From Desulfovibrio psychrotolerans (GTDB taxonomy: Bacteria > Desulfobacterota > Desulfovibrionia > Desulfovibrionales > Desulfovibrionaceae): 64,000 bases of DNA. Both the position numbers and the translations under genes were made by a program. Below the pieces are notes generated by a model. The model worked only from the letters and a program-made list of their open reading frames with translations, did not search any database and was not told where the DNA came from. Location of the stretch: assembly GCF_013340305.1 (NCBI RefSeq), contig NZ_BLVP01000008.1:545408-609407 (forward strand). Direction: 5' to 3'. Below, piece by piece: positions 37,874 through 47,965 of the stretch (its first letter is position 1; every line of letters begins with the position of its first letter).

Positions 37874-39484
37874 TTATGATGAGCGTGCGGTGGGGCGGTG
37901 CACGGCGCGCACGGCATCCAGCAATTCCTGCCGCGAATAGGGCTTGGCCAGCACGCCCTGAATGCCGCTTGCCCCTGCCAGCAGACGCCTGTTATCCGCA
38001 AAGGCGGTAAGTGCGATAATGGGTACGGTTGCCGAGGCTTCCCCGCATTCTCCGGCACGGATGCGCCCCGCCACCTCTAGCCCGTCCGGGCCGGGCATCT
38101 GAATATCCATGAGCACGGCGTCGAAAGTCATTTTCCGCAGCATGGTCATGGCCTCTGTGCCATCCTGCGCCACGGTTACGCTGTGCCCGTCCAGTTCCAG
38201 CAGTCCTTTGCCTGCCGCCTGACTTACCACATCGTCTTCCACCAGCAGGATGTTCAGTGGCCCTGGCTGTTCCGTTGCCTTTTCCGCAGCGGTTTCACCC
38301 TGCTGCACAGAGCTTTGTACTGCCTCAAACGGGAGCAGTATGAAAAACGTGCTCCCTTTGGCCTCCTCACTTTCCACCCATATGCGTCCGCCCATGGCGC
38401 GGGCCAGATTCTTGCTTATGGCCAGCCCAAGCCCGGCCCCGCCGAATTCCTTGGTGATAAAGTCCTCAGCAATGGTAAAGCTTTTGAATATGTGCTTTTG
38501 CGCCTGCGGGGCAATGCCTATGCCTGTGTCCTTCACTGTGAACAGCAGGTTGATGAAGCGTGATGATGAGGCGTGCTGTTCGCCGTTGGTGCTGATGCTG
38601 AACTCGACGCTGCCCTTCTTGGTGTAGCGCACGGCGTTGGACAGCACGTTGGAGAGAATCTGCTTCACGCCGCCGGGGTCGCCGATCATTTCTTCCGGGA
38701 CGGAAGGGAATATGCTGGTGCGGAATTCCAGCCCCTTTACGCGGGCCTGTTCGCGGATGATGTCCAGAATGGGGTTGAGGGTTTCCTTCAGGTTCATGTT
38801 GCGGCGTTCCGGGCGCAGTTTGCCCGTCTCTATATGTGAGAGTTCCAGAAGCGAAGCCACAAGCGAGGCGAGACGGACCGCCGAGTGGTTGAGGAAAGAG
38901 AGCAGTTCCTTCTGTTCCGGCGAGAGCGGGCTGCCATCCAGCAACTGTGCCATGCCCTGTATGCCGTTGAGCGGGGTGCGCAGTTCGTGGCTGATATTGG
39001 CAAGAAAGATGCTTTTGGCCTGACTTGCCGCTTCCGCCGCTTCCTTGGCAACGGTGAGTTCCGCTGTGCGGCGGACCACCTGTTCCTCCAGAACCCTGTT
39101 CTGGTTGTAGAGAGCCAGATGGGTCTTGATGCGGGCAAGCACGATGGGCGGGCTGAAGGGTTTGGAAATGAAGTCCACTGCGCCGAGGCCGAACCCCTTT
39201 TCCTCATCCTCGCTGCTGCTCAGGGCGGTGACAAAGATGACGGGCACCGCAGCGGTTTCAGGTGATTCCTTCATGCGGCGGCAGACTTCGTATCCGTCCA
39301 TGCCGGGCATGACGATATCGAGCAGCACGATATCCGGGGGATGGGCGCGTGCCAGTTCCAGCGCATCTGCCCCGTTCATGGCCACATTTACAGCATATTC
39401 CGGCTGGAGAATGGCGTAGAGCATCTCTATGTTTGCGGGCGTGTCGTCCACAACAAGTACACGATAGGGCGTGTGCCGGATCAT
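37874..39484 (-). CDS. Receiver-histidine kinase-receiver hybrid protein
   Basis: 536 residues, soluble. Order: receiver domain (1-125; VVDDTP, phospho-Asp in [11 protein letters not shown]), a coiled linker (about 130-165), HisKA with [10 protein letters not shown] (near 175), an ATPase domain ([20 protein letters not shown] near 355), and a second receiver (about 405-530, [10 protein letters not shown]). No membrane segment or Hpt is seen, so its C-terminal phosphate probably passes to a separate Hpt. The kinase gene directly upstream encodes an Hpt domain, making a shared relay likely (inference). The gap between the two is 93 bases in the same direction. Confidence 0.92.
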   Translation of the reverse strand: MIRHTPYRVLVVDDTPANIEMLYAILQPEYAVNVAMNGADALELARAHPPDIVLLDIVMPGMDGYEVCRRMKESPETAAVPVIFVTALSSSEDEEKGFGLGAVDFISKPFSPPIVLARIKTHLALYNQNRVLEEQVVRRTAELTVAKEAAEAASQAKSIFLANISHELRTPLNGIQGMAQLLDGSPLSPEQKELLSFLNHSAVRLASLVASLLELSHIETGKLRPERRNMNLKETLNPILDIIREQARVKGLEFRTSIFPSVPEEMIGDPGGVKQILSNVLSNAVRYTKKGSVEFSISTNGEQHASSSRFINLLFTVKDTGIGIAPQAQKHIFKSFTIAEDFITKEFGGAGLGLAISKNLARAMGGRIWVESEEAKGSTFFILLPFEAVQSSVQQGETAAEKATEQPGPLNILLVEDDVVSQAAGKGLLELDGHSVTVAQDGTEAMTMLRKMTFDAVLMDIQMPGPDGLEVAGRIRAGECGEASATVPIIALTAFADNRRLLAGASGIQGVLAKPYSRQELLDAVRAVHRPTARSS

Positions 39485-39577
39485 GCCTCATCTCCTTTTC
39501 CGCCGTCGGTATTGTTCACGTGGCGGTGGTATTGCTGGTTACGCTTGTGCATCTGTACAGTCTTCGCTGTTCCGGGA

Positions 39578-42500
39578 CTATGGTTTCTGTTTCTCTGCCG
39601 GAACGTCTTCTTCTTCTTCTTCTTTCTGCGCGCCGCCTTCCCTTGTCATGGTGGTCAGGGCGGCAAGGCGCAATCCTGCTTTTTTAAAAGCAAAGGCGGC
39701 AAGTTCCTGACCCAGTCGTTCGGTTTCCGCTTTGTCGCGCTGCTCCAGCGCGGTGCGCAATGTTTCGAAGAGGGTCAGGGAGTTCATGTCGTGCGTGGCA
39801 ATGTGCTGCGCCAGTTCGCGCACTGCCATGGCAAATTCGCTGCTCTCCAGCCCGCCGGTGACAGCGGCGGATGTGGATGCTTCCGGTCCGCCATGCGTGG
39901 AGGGCTTCTTCGGGGTATTAGGCGTTGGCGCTTTCTGTGCGCTGCCCGATGTGGTCGCCTTGGGGGCGGCATCCCGTGCGGGAGCCTGTTCTCCCGAATC
40001 TGCCGCGGAGTTGTCCGCCTGTGCCGCTGTTGCGCTTCCTGCGGCGGTAAACGACTCCAGAATGTGGGTGGCGGCCATTTCTGCGCGTCGAATGGTGCTT
40101 TCCACTTCTGTGAGCAGGGGGGGGATGTCCTGCCTGCGCTGTTTAATGGCGTCTGCCAGAGCGGCTGCCGCCTCATGCACCTGCATGGCCCCTATGTTTC
40201 CCGCAACGCCTTTCAGTGTATGTGCAAGCCGAAAGGCGGTGTCTCTGCTTTCATGGTTCAGGCAGTGCAGAATCCGCTCCGTGACGTTGGCGTTCTCCCG
40301 AAGGAAATCCGAGAGCAGCCGTGTGTACAGGGCTGCATTGCCACGCACCCTGCGCAAGCCTTCCGCCATTGCAATCTCATCACCGTACGGCGGCACGGTT
40401 GTTTCTTTGGAGGCTGCCTGTGCAGATTCTCCGCCCGCGTCATCGGGCATTCCGGTCCGGGCAGTTCCGCTCACAGGTTCCCATCCGCCCGAAGCTATCC
40501 ACCTGCCCAGCACGGCAAGCAGTTCGTCCGGGTCAATAGGCTTGTTCACATGGGCGTTCATGCCCGTTTGCAGGCTCATTTCCCTATCCGTGTTCATAGC
40601 GTGGGCCGTCATGGCAATAATGGGCAGCCCCTGCAGGCTGGGAATTTCACGTATCAGCCGGGTGGCTTCCAGTCCGTCCATCACGGGCATCTGCACATCC
40701 ATGAGAACGGCCTGAAATTCTTGCCTGCGTACACGGTCCAGCGCTTCCTGCCCGTTTCGCGCCAGTGTAACGTGCAACCCGCTGCCCTGAAGAAGTTCCG
40801 TGGCAACCTGCTGGTTCAGTTCATTGTCTTCTACAAGCAGGATTCGGGCACCCCGGATGTGCTGCGGTACACGGGGGGCAAACGTCCCGCCTCCGGTGGC
40901 GCATTCTTCCGCCATGTCGTACCGGGCGGATGCGATGGTGCCATTTACCGGTTCCGCCGCGCTGTGGGAGATTTGCGCCTCCTGTCCCGGTGCCTGACCC
41001 TGTGTATTTCCGTCGCAGGCTGTGCTGAGCACGTCCACCAGGGTGTTGAAAAGCAGAGAGCGGTTGACAGGTTTGAGCAGCATTCCGTCCAGTTTTTCTG
41101 TTTTTACCCTGTGGCGCACCTCGTCCCGCCCGTAGGCGGTAATCATGATGAATCGCGGCAGCCGCTGGACATTCGGCATCTCCCGTATGGCGCGTATGCA
41201 GGCGAATCCGTCCATGTCCGGCATTTTCCAGTCAATGAGCACAAGGTCAAACGGCGGTTCCGCGTGCTGCACCGCCTCGAGTGCCTCTGAACCGCCTGAA
41301 GCCAGATCCGCACGCAACCCGAACGAGGCAAGGATATCCCGCATTATCTGCCGCGCGGTGGCGTTGTCATCCACCACCAGTATGCGGCATTTTCTGAGAG
41401 TCTGCGGGGCCATGGGCTGTTTGTGCTGCACATCTGCCAGCGGGAAATGCAGTGTGAAGTGGAATTCGCTTCCCAGACCCTGCGTGCTTTGGCAGTTCAG
41501 TTCGCCGCCCATAAGCTCCACCAGTTTTTTGGAAATGCTCAGCCCAAGGCCCGTGCCTCCGTACAGGCGCGTGGTGGAGCCATCGGCCTGCGTGAAAGGC
41601 GTGTAGAGTTGTGCCATGTGTTCCTGGGAAAGCCCTATGCCCGTGTCCCGCACGGAAAAGCGGAGGTTCCCCCCTTCCGGAGTTCTGTTTTCAACAGAAA
41701 CGGACACGACAACCTCGCCTTCTTCCGTGAACTTTATGGCGTTGTTGGCAAGGTTGATGAGCACCTGACCCAGGCGCAGCGAATCGCCGTACAACCCGGC
41801 GGGCACATCGCTGTCTACGGCTAGCAACAGTTCTATGCCCTTTTCTTCTGCAGGCAGGCAGACAATATTGACGGTGTTTTCCATGACGGCATGCAGGGAG
41901 AAGGGGCTGGGGTCCACCTCCAGCCTGCCTGCCTCAATCTTGGAGAAGTCCAGAATGTCGTTGATGATGCCGAGCAGCGAGTTGGCAGACTGCTTGATCT
42001 TGAGCAGGTAATCCTGCTGCTTGGGGGTCAGCTCGGTGCGCAGGGCAAGGTAGGTCATGCCCAGAATGGCATTCATGGGGGTGCGTATTTCATGGCTCAT
42101 GCGGGCAAGAAATTCACTTTTTGCCATGTTGGCCGTTTCTGCCTGCATACGGGCGTTTTCCAGTTCCCTGTCGTTGAGAATCCTGTCTGTCACGTCGCGT
42201 GAGATGCCGCGTATTCCCGTCAGGGAGCCTGAATCGTCAAAGACGGGGTTCCCTGTTGTGTGCAGCCAGACGGTGTGTCCTTCCCTGTGCGCGGCGGCTT
42301 CATCCCAGTGAAAATGTTCGGGCAGTGCTTGCAGGGGGGCACCGCCTTGCACCGCAGAGAGAAGAGAATCCACAGTGAAGGGGCTGCGGCCCAGCACCTC
42401 TTCCTGTGTGAAACCCAGAATGTCATGTACGCGGGGGCTGACATAGGTGATACGGCCCTGCTGGTCCGCTTCCCAAATGATATCCCACGATGAATCTACA

Positions 42501-43594
42501 ATCTGTTTGAAGCGGCTCTGGCTTTGTTGAATGGCCTTAAGGCTGGCGGCTTTTTCCAGCAGACGCCGGGCGTTCAGAAAGGCGGCCGTGCCTATGAGCA
42601 GCGTGATGACCGTAAACACGTACAGGAACCGGTTGTAAATGGTGCCGATAAGCAGCGATATCTGCTCCGGCGCGACAATACTTACCAGTTTCCACGCGAT
42701 GGGCGAGGTAAGCGCTATTTGTGCGTCATGTGGCGGAAGGAAGTGGACGGTGCTGAAGGTGAAGAGTGCCCCTTCGTGCATAAACTGTCCGTTCAGTGTG
42801 TCACGGATGTTGCTCCACGCCTCGGGGTAGCGGCTGGCAAAGGTGCGGTTCTGTCTTTCTGGATACATGAATGCCCACGCGTCCTCCGGGTGCGGAGAGT
42901 ACAGCCAGTAGCCGTTCTTGTTCAGCAGCATGGTGTGGGAGCGTTCCAGTTCGCTGGAACGGGCAATGGTATCCAGCAGCCCTTGCGCCAGATAGTTGAG
43001 CATGAGAACGCCCTTGCGGTCGCCCTTGGCGTCAAAGCAAGGCGTGGCAACGCGGACCATCGGTTTGATGGGAGTTTCCAGCTTTCCGTTTTCTACGTTC
43101 AGGTCCATTTCAGATACGAAAACGTTGTTGGGGGGCAGGTCTTTGCTTTCCACAAAATAGTAGCGGCTGGCTTTATCCTGCAAAGACTTGCGGGAAACCA
43201 CGGCGGCTCCCCTGCGCTGCTTGTTGACGCGGATATCCTCCATGCCGGAGAGGAGCAGCAGGCGCACCTGATCGTATTTGCGGTTGTTGCGGATGAAGGC
43301 GAAGTATTCGGCTTCCAGCTTGCGGCGGTAGTCTTCTGAAAAATCAGCCAGATAGTCCTGCAGCCCCGCCTGATGGGACAGGTTGACCAGGTCTTGCAAA
43401 ATGGATTGCAGTTCCAGTTCCGTGGACTTGGCCACAAAATCTACATGCACGCTCTGCCTGCGTTTCAGCAGCGATTCGCGCAGGGAGGCTTCGTTATGTG
43501 CCACGTAGGCGATGATGATGCCCGCAATAAGGGTGACGGGCAGAAAGAACTTGCCCGCCTCTTTAAAGAGCTGCTGTTTATCAAGTGTGCGCAT
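39578..43594 (-). CDS. Membrane-bound hybrid histidine kinase with PAS, two receivers and Hpt
   Basis: 1338 residues from the ATG at 43594 (MRTLDKQQLFKE). Order: TM1 (about 18-34), a periplasmic Cache-type sensor (about 40-325), TM2 (about 330-350), PAS (about 365-480), HisKA MSHEIRTPMNAIL (near 515), HATPase (ends GGTGLGLSISKKLVELMGG near 710), receiver 1 (IDWKMPDMDG), receiver 2 (MDVQMPVMDG), Hpt with AHTLKGVAGN (near 1155), then an Ala/Pro/Thr-rich linker and a short helical tail. All phosphate-relay residues are present, as in BarA/EvgS-type kinases. The ligand is unknown. The soluble hybrid kinase gene follows it directly. Confidence 0.93.
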   Translation of the reverse strand: MRTLDKQQLFKEAGKFFLPVTLIAGIIIAYVAHNEASLRESLLKRRQSVHVDFVAKSTELELQSILQDLVNLSHQAGLQDYLADFSEDYRRKLEAEYFAFIRNNRKYDQVRLLLLSGMEDIRVNKQRRGAAVVSRKSLQDKASRYYFVESKDLPPNNVFVSEMDLNVENGKLETPIKPMVRVATPCFDAKGDRKGVLMLNYLAQGLLDTIARSSELERSHTMLLNKNGYWLYSPHPEDAWAFMYPERQNRTFASRYPEAWSNIRDTLNGQFMHEGALFTFSTVHFLPPHDAQIALTSPIAWKLVSIVAPEQISLLIGTIYNRFLYVFTVITLLIGTAAFLNARRLLEKAASLKAIQQSQSRFKQIVDSSWDIIWEADQQGRITYVSPRVHDILGFTQEEVLGRSPFTVDSLLSAVQGGAPLQALPEHFHWDEAAAHREGHTVWLHTTGNPVFDDSGSLTGIRGISRDVTDRILNDRELENARMQAETANMAKSEFLARMSHEIRTPMNAILGMTYLALRTELTPKQQDYLLKIKQSANSLLGIINDILDFSKIEAGRLEVDPSPFSLHAVMENTVNIVCLPAEEKGIELLLAVDSDVPAGLYGDSLRLGQVLINLANNAIKFTEEGEVVVSVSVENRTPEGGNLRFSVRDTGIGLSQEHMAQLYTPFTQADGSTTRLYGGTGLGLSISKKLVELMGGELNCQSTQGLGSEFHFTLHFPLADVQHKQPMAPQTLRKCRILVVDDNATARQIMRDILASFGLRADLASGGSEALEAVQHAEPPFDLVLIDWKMPDMDGFACIRAIREMPNVQRLPRFIMITAYGRDEVRHRVKTEKLDGMLLKPVNRSLLFNTLVDVLSTACDGNTQGQAPGQEAQISHSAAEPVNGTIASARYDMAEECATGGGTFAPRVPQHIRGARILLVEDNELNQQVATELLQGSGLHVTLARNGQEALDRVRRQEFQAVLMDVQMPVMDGLEATRLIREIPSLQGLPIIAMTAHAMNTDREMSLQTGMNAHVNKPIDPDELLAVLGRWIASGGWEPVSGTARTGMPDDAGGESAQAASKETTVPPYGDEIAMAEGLRRVRGNAALYTRLLSDFLRENANVTERILHCLNHESRDTAFRLAHTLKGVAGNIGAMQVHEAAAALADAIKQRRQDIPPLLTEVESTIRRAEMAATHILESFTAAGSATAAQADNSAADSGEQAPARDAAPKATTSGSAQKAPTPNTPKKPSTHGGPEASTSAAVTGGLESSEFAMAVRELAQHIATHDMNSLTLFETLRTALEQRDKAETERLGQELAAFAFKKAGLRLAALTTMTREGGAQKEEEEEDVPAEKQKP

Positions 43595-43803
43595 GATTGA
43601 GTGCAATGTGCCGATTTTAATTGTTTATCCAATAGGGTTGGCAATTATCCTATAGATTACCGTATTATTTCGGCTGGAACAATATGATTCGTGAAAATAA
43701 TAATGAAGTATGCGTACGGGTGGTGTGCTGCCAGTGGTGGTTGCGGGTGGCGGCAAGGTTACCCGATACCGTGAAAGACCGGATGGGAAAAGGCGCCGGA
43801 TCA

Positions 43804-43853
43804 GGAGCCGACCGGAGCCGACCGGAGCCGACCGGAGCCGACCGGAGCCGATG
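43804..43853. repeat. 10-bp tandem repeat, five units
   Basis: GGAGCCGACC occurs four times in exact tandem from 43804, with a fifth copy ending in ATG instead of ACC. It sits in the 332-base gap 43595-43926 between the kinase and the glycosyltransferase gene. The gap shows no gene; near 43610-43690 it is AT-rich and probably holds the kinase promoter. Confidence 0.92.
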
Positions 43854-43926
43854 TGCATCGGGTGTATGTGGTGCCGTGAGGGGCGGATTGGAAAGACGGT
43901 TCCGCAATGCGGACGGTTGGGCAGGG

Positions 43927-45621
43927 TCAGGAAGCAAATACGGCGGCAAGAACCTGCCGGACGCGGTGGCGGTAGGTGTGACCGTTCAGTATGACATTCC
44001 GCCACATGCTCCGTAGTTCTTTTGTGCTGTCGGGAGTGGCGCGCCATGCCGCCATGCGCTCCGGCAGTTCATCGGCGCGGTGGTAGGTCACCGCCTGCGC
44101 AAGATGGGCGGGGAAGATGTGCATGCCGGGATTGGCATCGGTGAGCAGCAGCCCGCCTGCGGCCCAGACGTCAAAGTGACGTTGTGTGAGCCCGCCCGGG
44201 AGCAGCAGGCCGGTGATGTTCAGGGTTATGCCCGCCTTCCTGTAAATGGCGGGAAGACGGGTGTAGTAGTCTACGGGCGGGTGCAGGCGGCGCAGGCCGG
44301 GCACAGCGGTATGCCAACCCTGGTCCCCGAAGACCGTTAGGCCATGGGGGAGGGCCTGTTCAAGGCACAGGGCCCGCCAGCGTCGGGAGGCCTCTTCTGC
44401 TCCGGCACCTGCGTGGCGCGGGGTGTCGGGCCAGAAGCCGGTAATGCCGAGTTGTCGTGTCCACCAGTGATAGTCCGGCCTTTCTCCTGTGCTGAGCATC
44501 TGCGTGGCTTTGGCCATAAGGGCGGAATCGGGCACAAGCCCGGAGAAGTATTTGCGCCGTTCGGGAAATTCAGAGCGTCCCACAAAGACGGCCGCCTGCG
44601 CAAGTTCATGGTCCTGAGGGGCGTCATGCTGCCTTTCGGCTGTTGCATCAGAGGGGGAAAAGATGCGCGGGTCGGTGGCCAGAGGCAGGTGATGCACGTC
44701 TGTGCCGCCCGTCGCCCGCAGGTCCGGAAGGAAGGTGTCGTCCGTGACGAACAGGTGCGTATCTTTCCAGAAAGGGGCCTTGCAGCCGGAGAGGATGTGC
44801 CACGGCGTATCCACGCACCATGCCGCCACCTCGGTTCCGGCGGCACGCAGCAGGTGGTGGCGTTCGCCGAACATGTCCAGTCCCTGAAAGTTCACGCTGA
44901 AGAAAAGCCGGGGTGAATGCTGCGCCAGCAGCCGGGGCAGGGTGGTTGCCATGTCCTGCGGCGGTACCGTGAGCACATGCCAGCCTTCATCGGTAAAGGC
45001 TTCGCGCAGTTCGCGTATGAGCAGGCCCTGCTCTGTGCCCGGCAGGATGACGGTGCGGTCTGCCGATTCCGCAGATTTTGCCGATTTTTCCCGAGATGTC
45101 GGACATGCAGGAGACGCTGAGGAAGCCGGGGATGGCGTAGGTGCGTCGACGGCGGCACAGGCAGTGTTGTGCCGCAGGTGTTCCCATTGGGCGGCGGCCA
45201 GCAAAGGCCCCCAGAAAGAGGGAAAAAGTCGTGTGTTCTGGCGGTAGAACAGCGTTGTGCTGCGTGCCAGCAGTTCCGGCGTGCATTGCTGCGGGGATAT
45301 GCGTTGCCAGTGGCCGGGTATGGCGGCTGCCCAATGCGCGGGCATCTGGCGTTCAAACTCCGGACATTCCACATAGTGTACGGTTTTGCGCGGGGCGGCG
45401 GCGTCCGGGGCAGGGCCGCAGGGGCCGGCAACGGAGCATACAGCCGCTGCGGCAACGGCAGGGTCGGGACCAAGCCCGAGCAGGAGCATGTCTGCACAGA
45501 AAGATGCCCTGTCCGGCAGAATGGCGGGGCCGTATCGGTCGAACTGGTCTTCGCCCGCAGGCAGTGATTGGGGCTTGCCAAGTTCGTGTATGATGCGTAT
45601 CCGTTCCGGGCGTCGGTCCAT
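43927..45621 (-). CDS. CgeB-like glycosyltransferase family protein
   Basis: 564 residues from the ATG at 45621, with CAAGG upstream (a GTG at 45645 would add 8). The N-terminal half is variable and includes an Ala/Pro/Ser-rich linker around 170-205. The middle contains PRLFFSVNFQGLDMFGE and WCVDTPWHIL, and the end has LNITGLLLPGGLTQRHFDVWAAGG, the type of C-terminal donor-binding region seen in CgeB/DUF3880 glycosyltransferases. Such genes in Desulfovibrio often act in surface or flagellar glycosylation; neither donor nor acceptor can be named here. It is divergent from rlmE with only 53 bases between starts. Confidence 0.75.
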   Translation of the reverse strand: MDRRPERIRIIHELGKPQSLPAGEDQFDRYGPAILPDRASFCADMLLLGLGPDPAVAAAAVCSVAGPCGPAPDAAAPRKTVHYVECPEFERQMPAHWAAAIPGHWQRISPQQCTPELLARSTTLFYRQNTRLFPSFWGPLLAAAQWEHLRHNTACAAVDAPTPSPASSASPACPTSREKSAKSAESADRTVILPGTEQGLLIRELREAFTDEGWHVLTVPPQDMATTLPRLLAQHSPRLFFSVNFQGLDMFGERHHLLRAAGTEVAAWCVDTPWHILSGCKAPFWKDTHLFVTDDTFLPDLRATGGTDVHHLPLATDPRIFSPSDATAERQHDAPQDHELAQAAVFVGRSEFPERRKYFSGLVPDSALMAKATQMLSTGERPDYHWWTRQLGITGFWPDTPRHAGAGAEEASRRWRALCLEQALPHGLTVFGDQGWHTAVPGLRRLHPPVDYYTRLPAIYRKAGITLNITGLLLPGGLTQRHFDVWAAGGLLLTDANPGMHIFPAHLAQAVTYHRADELPERMAAWRATPDSTKELRSMWRNVILNGHTYRHRVRQVLAAVFAS

Positions 45622-45674
45622 GTGCGGCCTTGGCGTTACAGGCACTTTGCGTTACAAGTGCCGCAGGTGAAACA

Positions 45675-46322
45675 ATGAAAGTATATCGTGACCATTATTT
45701 CAAGAAGGCCAAGCAGGAAAACTATCCTGCCCGGTCTGTCTACAAGCTCAAGGAAATAGACAAGCGTTTCCACCTGTTCAGGCCGGGAATGCGCGTTTTG
45801 GACCTTGGCGCGGCGCCGGGGTCCTGGTCGCTGGGCGCAGCTGAAATCATCGGCCCGCAGGGCAGGGTGCTCGGCGCTGACCTTCAGACCACTCAAACAC
45901 GGTTTCCCGCCAATGTCACCTTTATGCAGGAGGACGTGTTTGAGCGTTCTCAGGCGTTTGAAGACGCCCTTGCGGCTATGAGCCCGCTGCATATCGTGAT
46001 GAGCGACATGGCCCATAACACCACAGGGCACCGTTTTACGGATCAGGCCCGTTCTGCGGCCCTGTGCCGCGAAGCACTTGCCGTGGCCGCCAGATACCTG
46101 ATACATGGCGGCAGCTTTATCGTGAAAATTTTCATGGGGCCGGATTTCCACGAGTTCGCGGCGGAAATGCGCGTGCACTTCACCTCGGTGAAGACCTTTA
46201 AGCCCAAAAGCTCCCGTGCCGAGAGCAAGGAAATATTCTACATCGGCATGGGTTTCAAGGGTGGACAGGAAAACGCGGATGATTCTGCGGGACACGCAGC
46301 CGGACCCGATGCAGACCAATAA
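45675..46322 (+). CDS. rlmE: 23S rRNA (uridine-2'-O-)-methyltransferase RlmE (FtsJ)
   Basis: 215 residues from the ATG at 45675 (MKVYRDHYFKKAKQ). It methylates U2552 of 23S rRNA. Motif I is VLDLGAAPGSWS; the catalytic K-D-K-E set is seen as YKLKE, SDMAHN, FIVKIF and SRAESKE. The last ~18 residues are an acidic tail. yebC follows 73 bases later. Confidence 0.95.
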   Translation: MKVYRDHYFKKAKQENYPARSVYKLKEIDKRFHLFRPGMRVLDLGAAPGSWSLGAAEIIGPQGRVLGADLQTTQTRFPANVTFMQEDVFERSQAFEDALAAMSPLHIVMSDMAHNTTGHRFTDQARSAALCREALAVAARYLIHGGSFIVKIFMGPDFHEFAAEMRVHFTSVKTFKPKSSRAESKEIFYIGMGFKGGQENADDSAGHAAGPDADQ

Positions 46323-46395
46323 CCCGGCGCGCAGAAGCAACTGCGCTGCCAGCGGGCGCACCCAGATGTGCGCCGTATGATTTTAAGGAGGAAAC

Positions 46396-47139
46396 ATGGC
46401 CGGACATAGTAAATGGGCGAACATCCAGCATCGCAAGGGACGCCAGGACGCAAAGCGTTCCAAGGCCTTCACCAAGGCTGCCAAGGAAATCATCATTGCA
46501 GCGAAAGGTGGCGGCGACCCAGCTGGTAACGCCCGTCTGCGCGCCGCCATTGCCGCCGCCAAGACGGTGAACCTCCCCAAGGATAAAATTGAGAATGCCA
46601 TAAAGAAGGGAACCGGCGAGTTGGCCGGTGGCGACATTGCGGAAGTGATGTACGAAGGCTACGGACCGGGCGGCGTGGCCCTGCTTATTGAAGCAGCCAC
46701 GGACAATCGCAACCGCACCGTTGCGGAAGTGCGCCATCTGCTCAACAAGGGCGGCGGTTCCATGGGCGAAGCGGGCTGCGTGGGTTGGATGTTCGACCGC
46801 AAAGGCGTGGTTACCGTGACCAAGGAAAAAATATCCGAGGAACAGGTGATGGAACTCGGACTGGAAGCCGGTGCTGAAGACGTGGTCGATCAGGGTTCCG
46901 TGTGGGAAGTGCGCGCCGCACTTGCCGACTTTGAAGCTGTGCGCGCGGCCTTTGAGGCGGCGGGCATAGAGGTGGATTCGGCGGAACTGGCCATGATTCC
47001 CCAGAACAGCATAGAGGTGGACGCGCAGGTGGGGCAGAAGGTGCTGAACCTTATTGACCTGCTGGAAGACAACGATGATGTGCAGAACGTCTGGGCAAAC
47101 TTTGACATGTCCGACGAGGTTCTGGCGCAACTGAGCTAG
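46396..47139 (+). CDS. yebC: YebC/TACO1-family protein
   Basis: 247 residues: [18 protein letters not shown] start, [26 protein letters not shown], and C-terminal [26 protein letters not shown], each only a part of the conserved stretch. AAGGAGG lies before the ATG. The family acts in translation of proline-rich stretches and/or as transcription regulators; it is usually next to ruvC, as here. Its terminator (47157-47183) separates it from ruvCAB. Confidence 0.95.
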   Translation: MAGHSKWANIQHRKGRQDAKRSKAFTKAAKEIIIAAKGGGDPAGNARLRAAIAAAKTVNLPKDKIENAIKKGTGELAGGDIAEVMYEGYGPGGVALLIEAATDNRNRTVAEVRHLLNKGGGSMGEAGCVGWMFDRKGVVTVTKEKISEEQVMELGLEAGAEDVVDQGSVWEVRAALADFEAVRAAFEAAGIEVDSAELAMIPQNSIEVDAQVGQKVLNLIDLLEDNDDVQNVWANFDMSDEVLAQLS

Positions 47140-47156
47140 CAGCAACGCCTGCCGAT

Positions 47157-47183
47157 GCCCGCCGGATGACGGCGGGCTTTTTT
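47157..47183 (+). terminator. Rho-independent terminator of yebC
   Basis: A perfect 8-bp stem GCCCGCCG/CGGCGGGC (47157-47164 with 47170-47177), loop GATGA, six Ts following. Confidence 0.93.
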
Positions 47184-47216
47184 GCCTGCGTACGTTCGTT
47201 CTGACGGGAATGCTCG

Positions 47217-47272
47217 CATCCGTGACACCCGTGGCATCCGTGGAATCCGTGGAACACTGGTGGCACCCGTGG
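47217..47272. repeat. 9-bp degenerate tandem repeat before ruvC
   Basis: Units CATCCGTGA, CACCCGTGG, CATCCGTGG, AATCCGTGG, an 11-base variant, and CACCCGTGG run head to tail between the yebC terminator and the ruvC start. Confidence 0.75.
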
Positions 47273-47304
47273 ACGATAACGAACCGGAGCGGAACAGGAG
47301 CAGC

Positions 47305-47820
47305 ATGACGCAAGATTGTACCGTTCTGGGTATAGACCCCGGCTCCCGCATTACCGGCTGGGGTGTGGTGCGCGAGGTTTCCGGCGTGGTCACGCTGGTG
47401 GACTGCGGCACCGTGCGCACGGCGGAGCCGGACATGGCCCGCCGTATGGGAATTATCTTTCGCGGTGTGACAGATGTAATAACCGCGCTGCGCCCGGATG
47501 AGGCGGCGGTGGAAGAGGTGTTCACCGCCCGCAATCCCGCCTCTGCCCTCAAGCTGGGGCAGGCGCGCGGGGCCGCGTTGGCGGCTTGTGCCGTGCAGGA
47601 TATTGCCGTGCACGGCTATGAACCCACTAAGGTGAAGCAGGCTATCGTGGGTGTGGGCAGGGCGGAAAAGCAGCAGGTAGCCTTTATGGTGGCCACCATT
47701 CTCGGCGTGAAAAAGCCTTCGTGGGCTGTGGACGCAAGCGATGCGCTGGCTGTGGCCCTGTGCCATCTGACCATGCGCCGCTACAACAGGCTGGCACGGC
47801 TGAACGGAGGCCGCCTGTAA
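47305..47820 (+). CDS. ruvC: Holliday junction endonuclease RuvC
   Basis: 171 residues from the ATG at 47305, with CAGGAG upstream. It cuts Holliday junctions. Catalytic acids: D in GIDPGSRITG, E in AVEEVF, and the pair in VDASDALAVA. The K/R-rich C-terminus is present. First of ruvCAB. Confidence 0.96.
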   Translation: MTQDCTVLGIDPGSRITGWGVVREVSGVVTLVDCGTVRTAEPDMARRMGIIFRGVTDVITALRPDEAAVEEVFTARNPASALKLGQARGAALAACAVQDIAVHGYEPTKVKQAIVGVGRAEKQQVAFMVATILGVKKPSWAVDASDALAVALCHLTMRRYNRLARLNGGRL

Positions 47821-47965
47821 CCGGACGAGCCGGGCAGGTGCCGCTTCGTTGCCTGCCGGTCTGCTTTGCGGTTTCCCTCAGGGAAGCTGTCTTCCGGGAT
47901 TGATTTTCAACGGGCTGTTAACTTTGGGCGGGGATTGCGCTACAACCCGTGACGAGGGCACAGAC

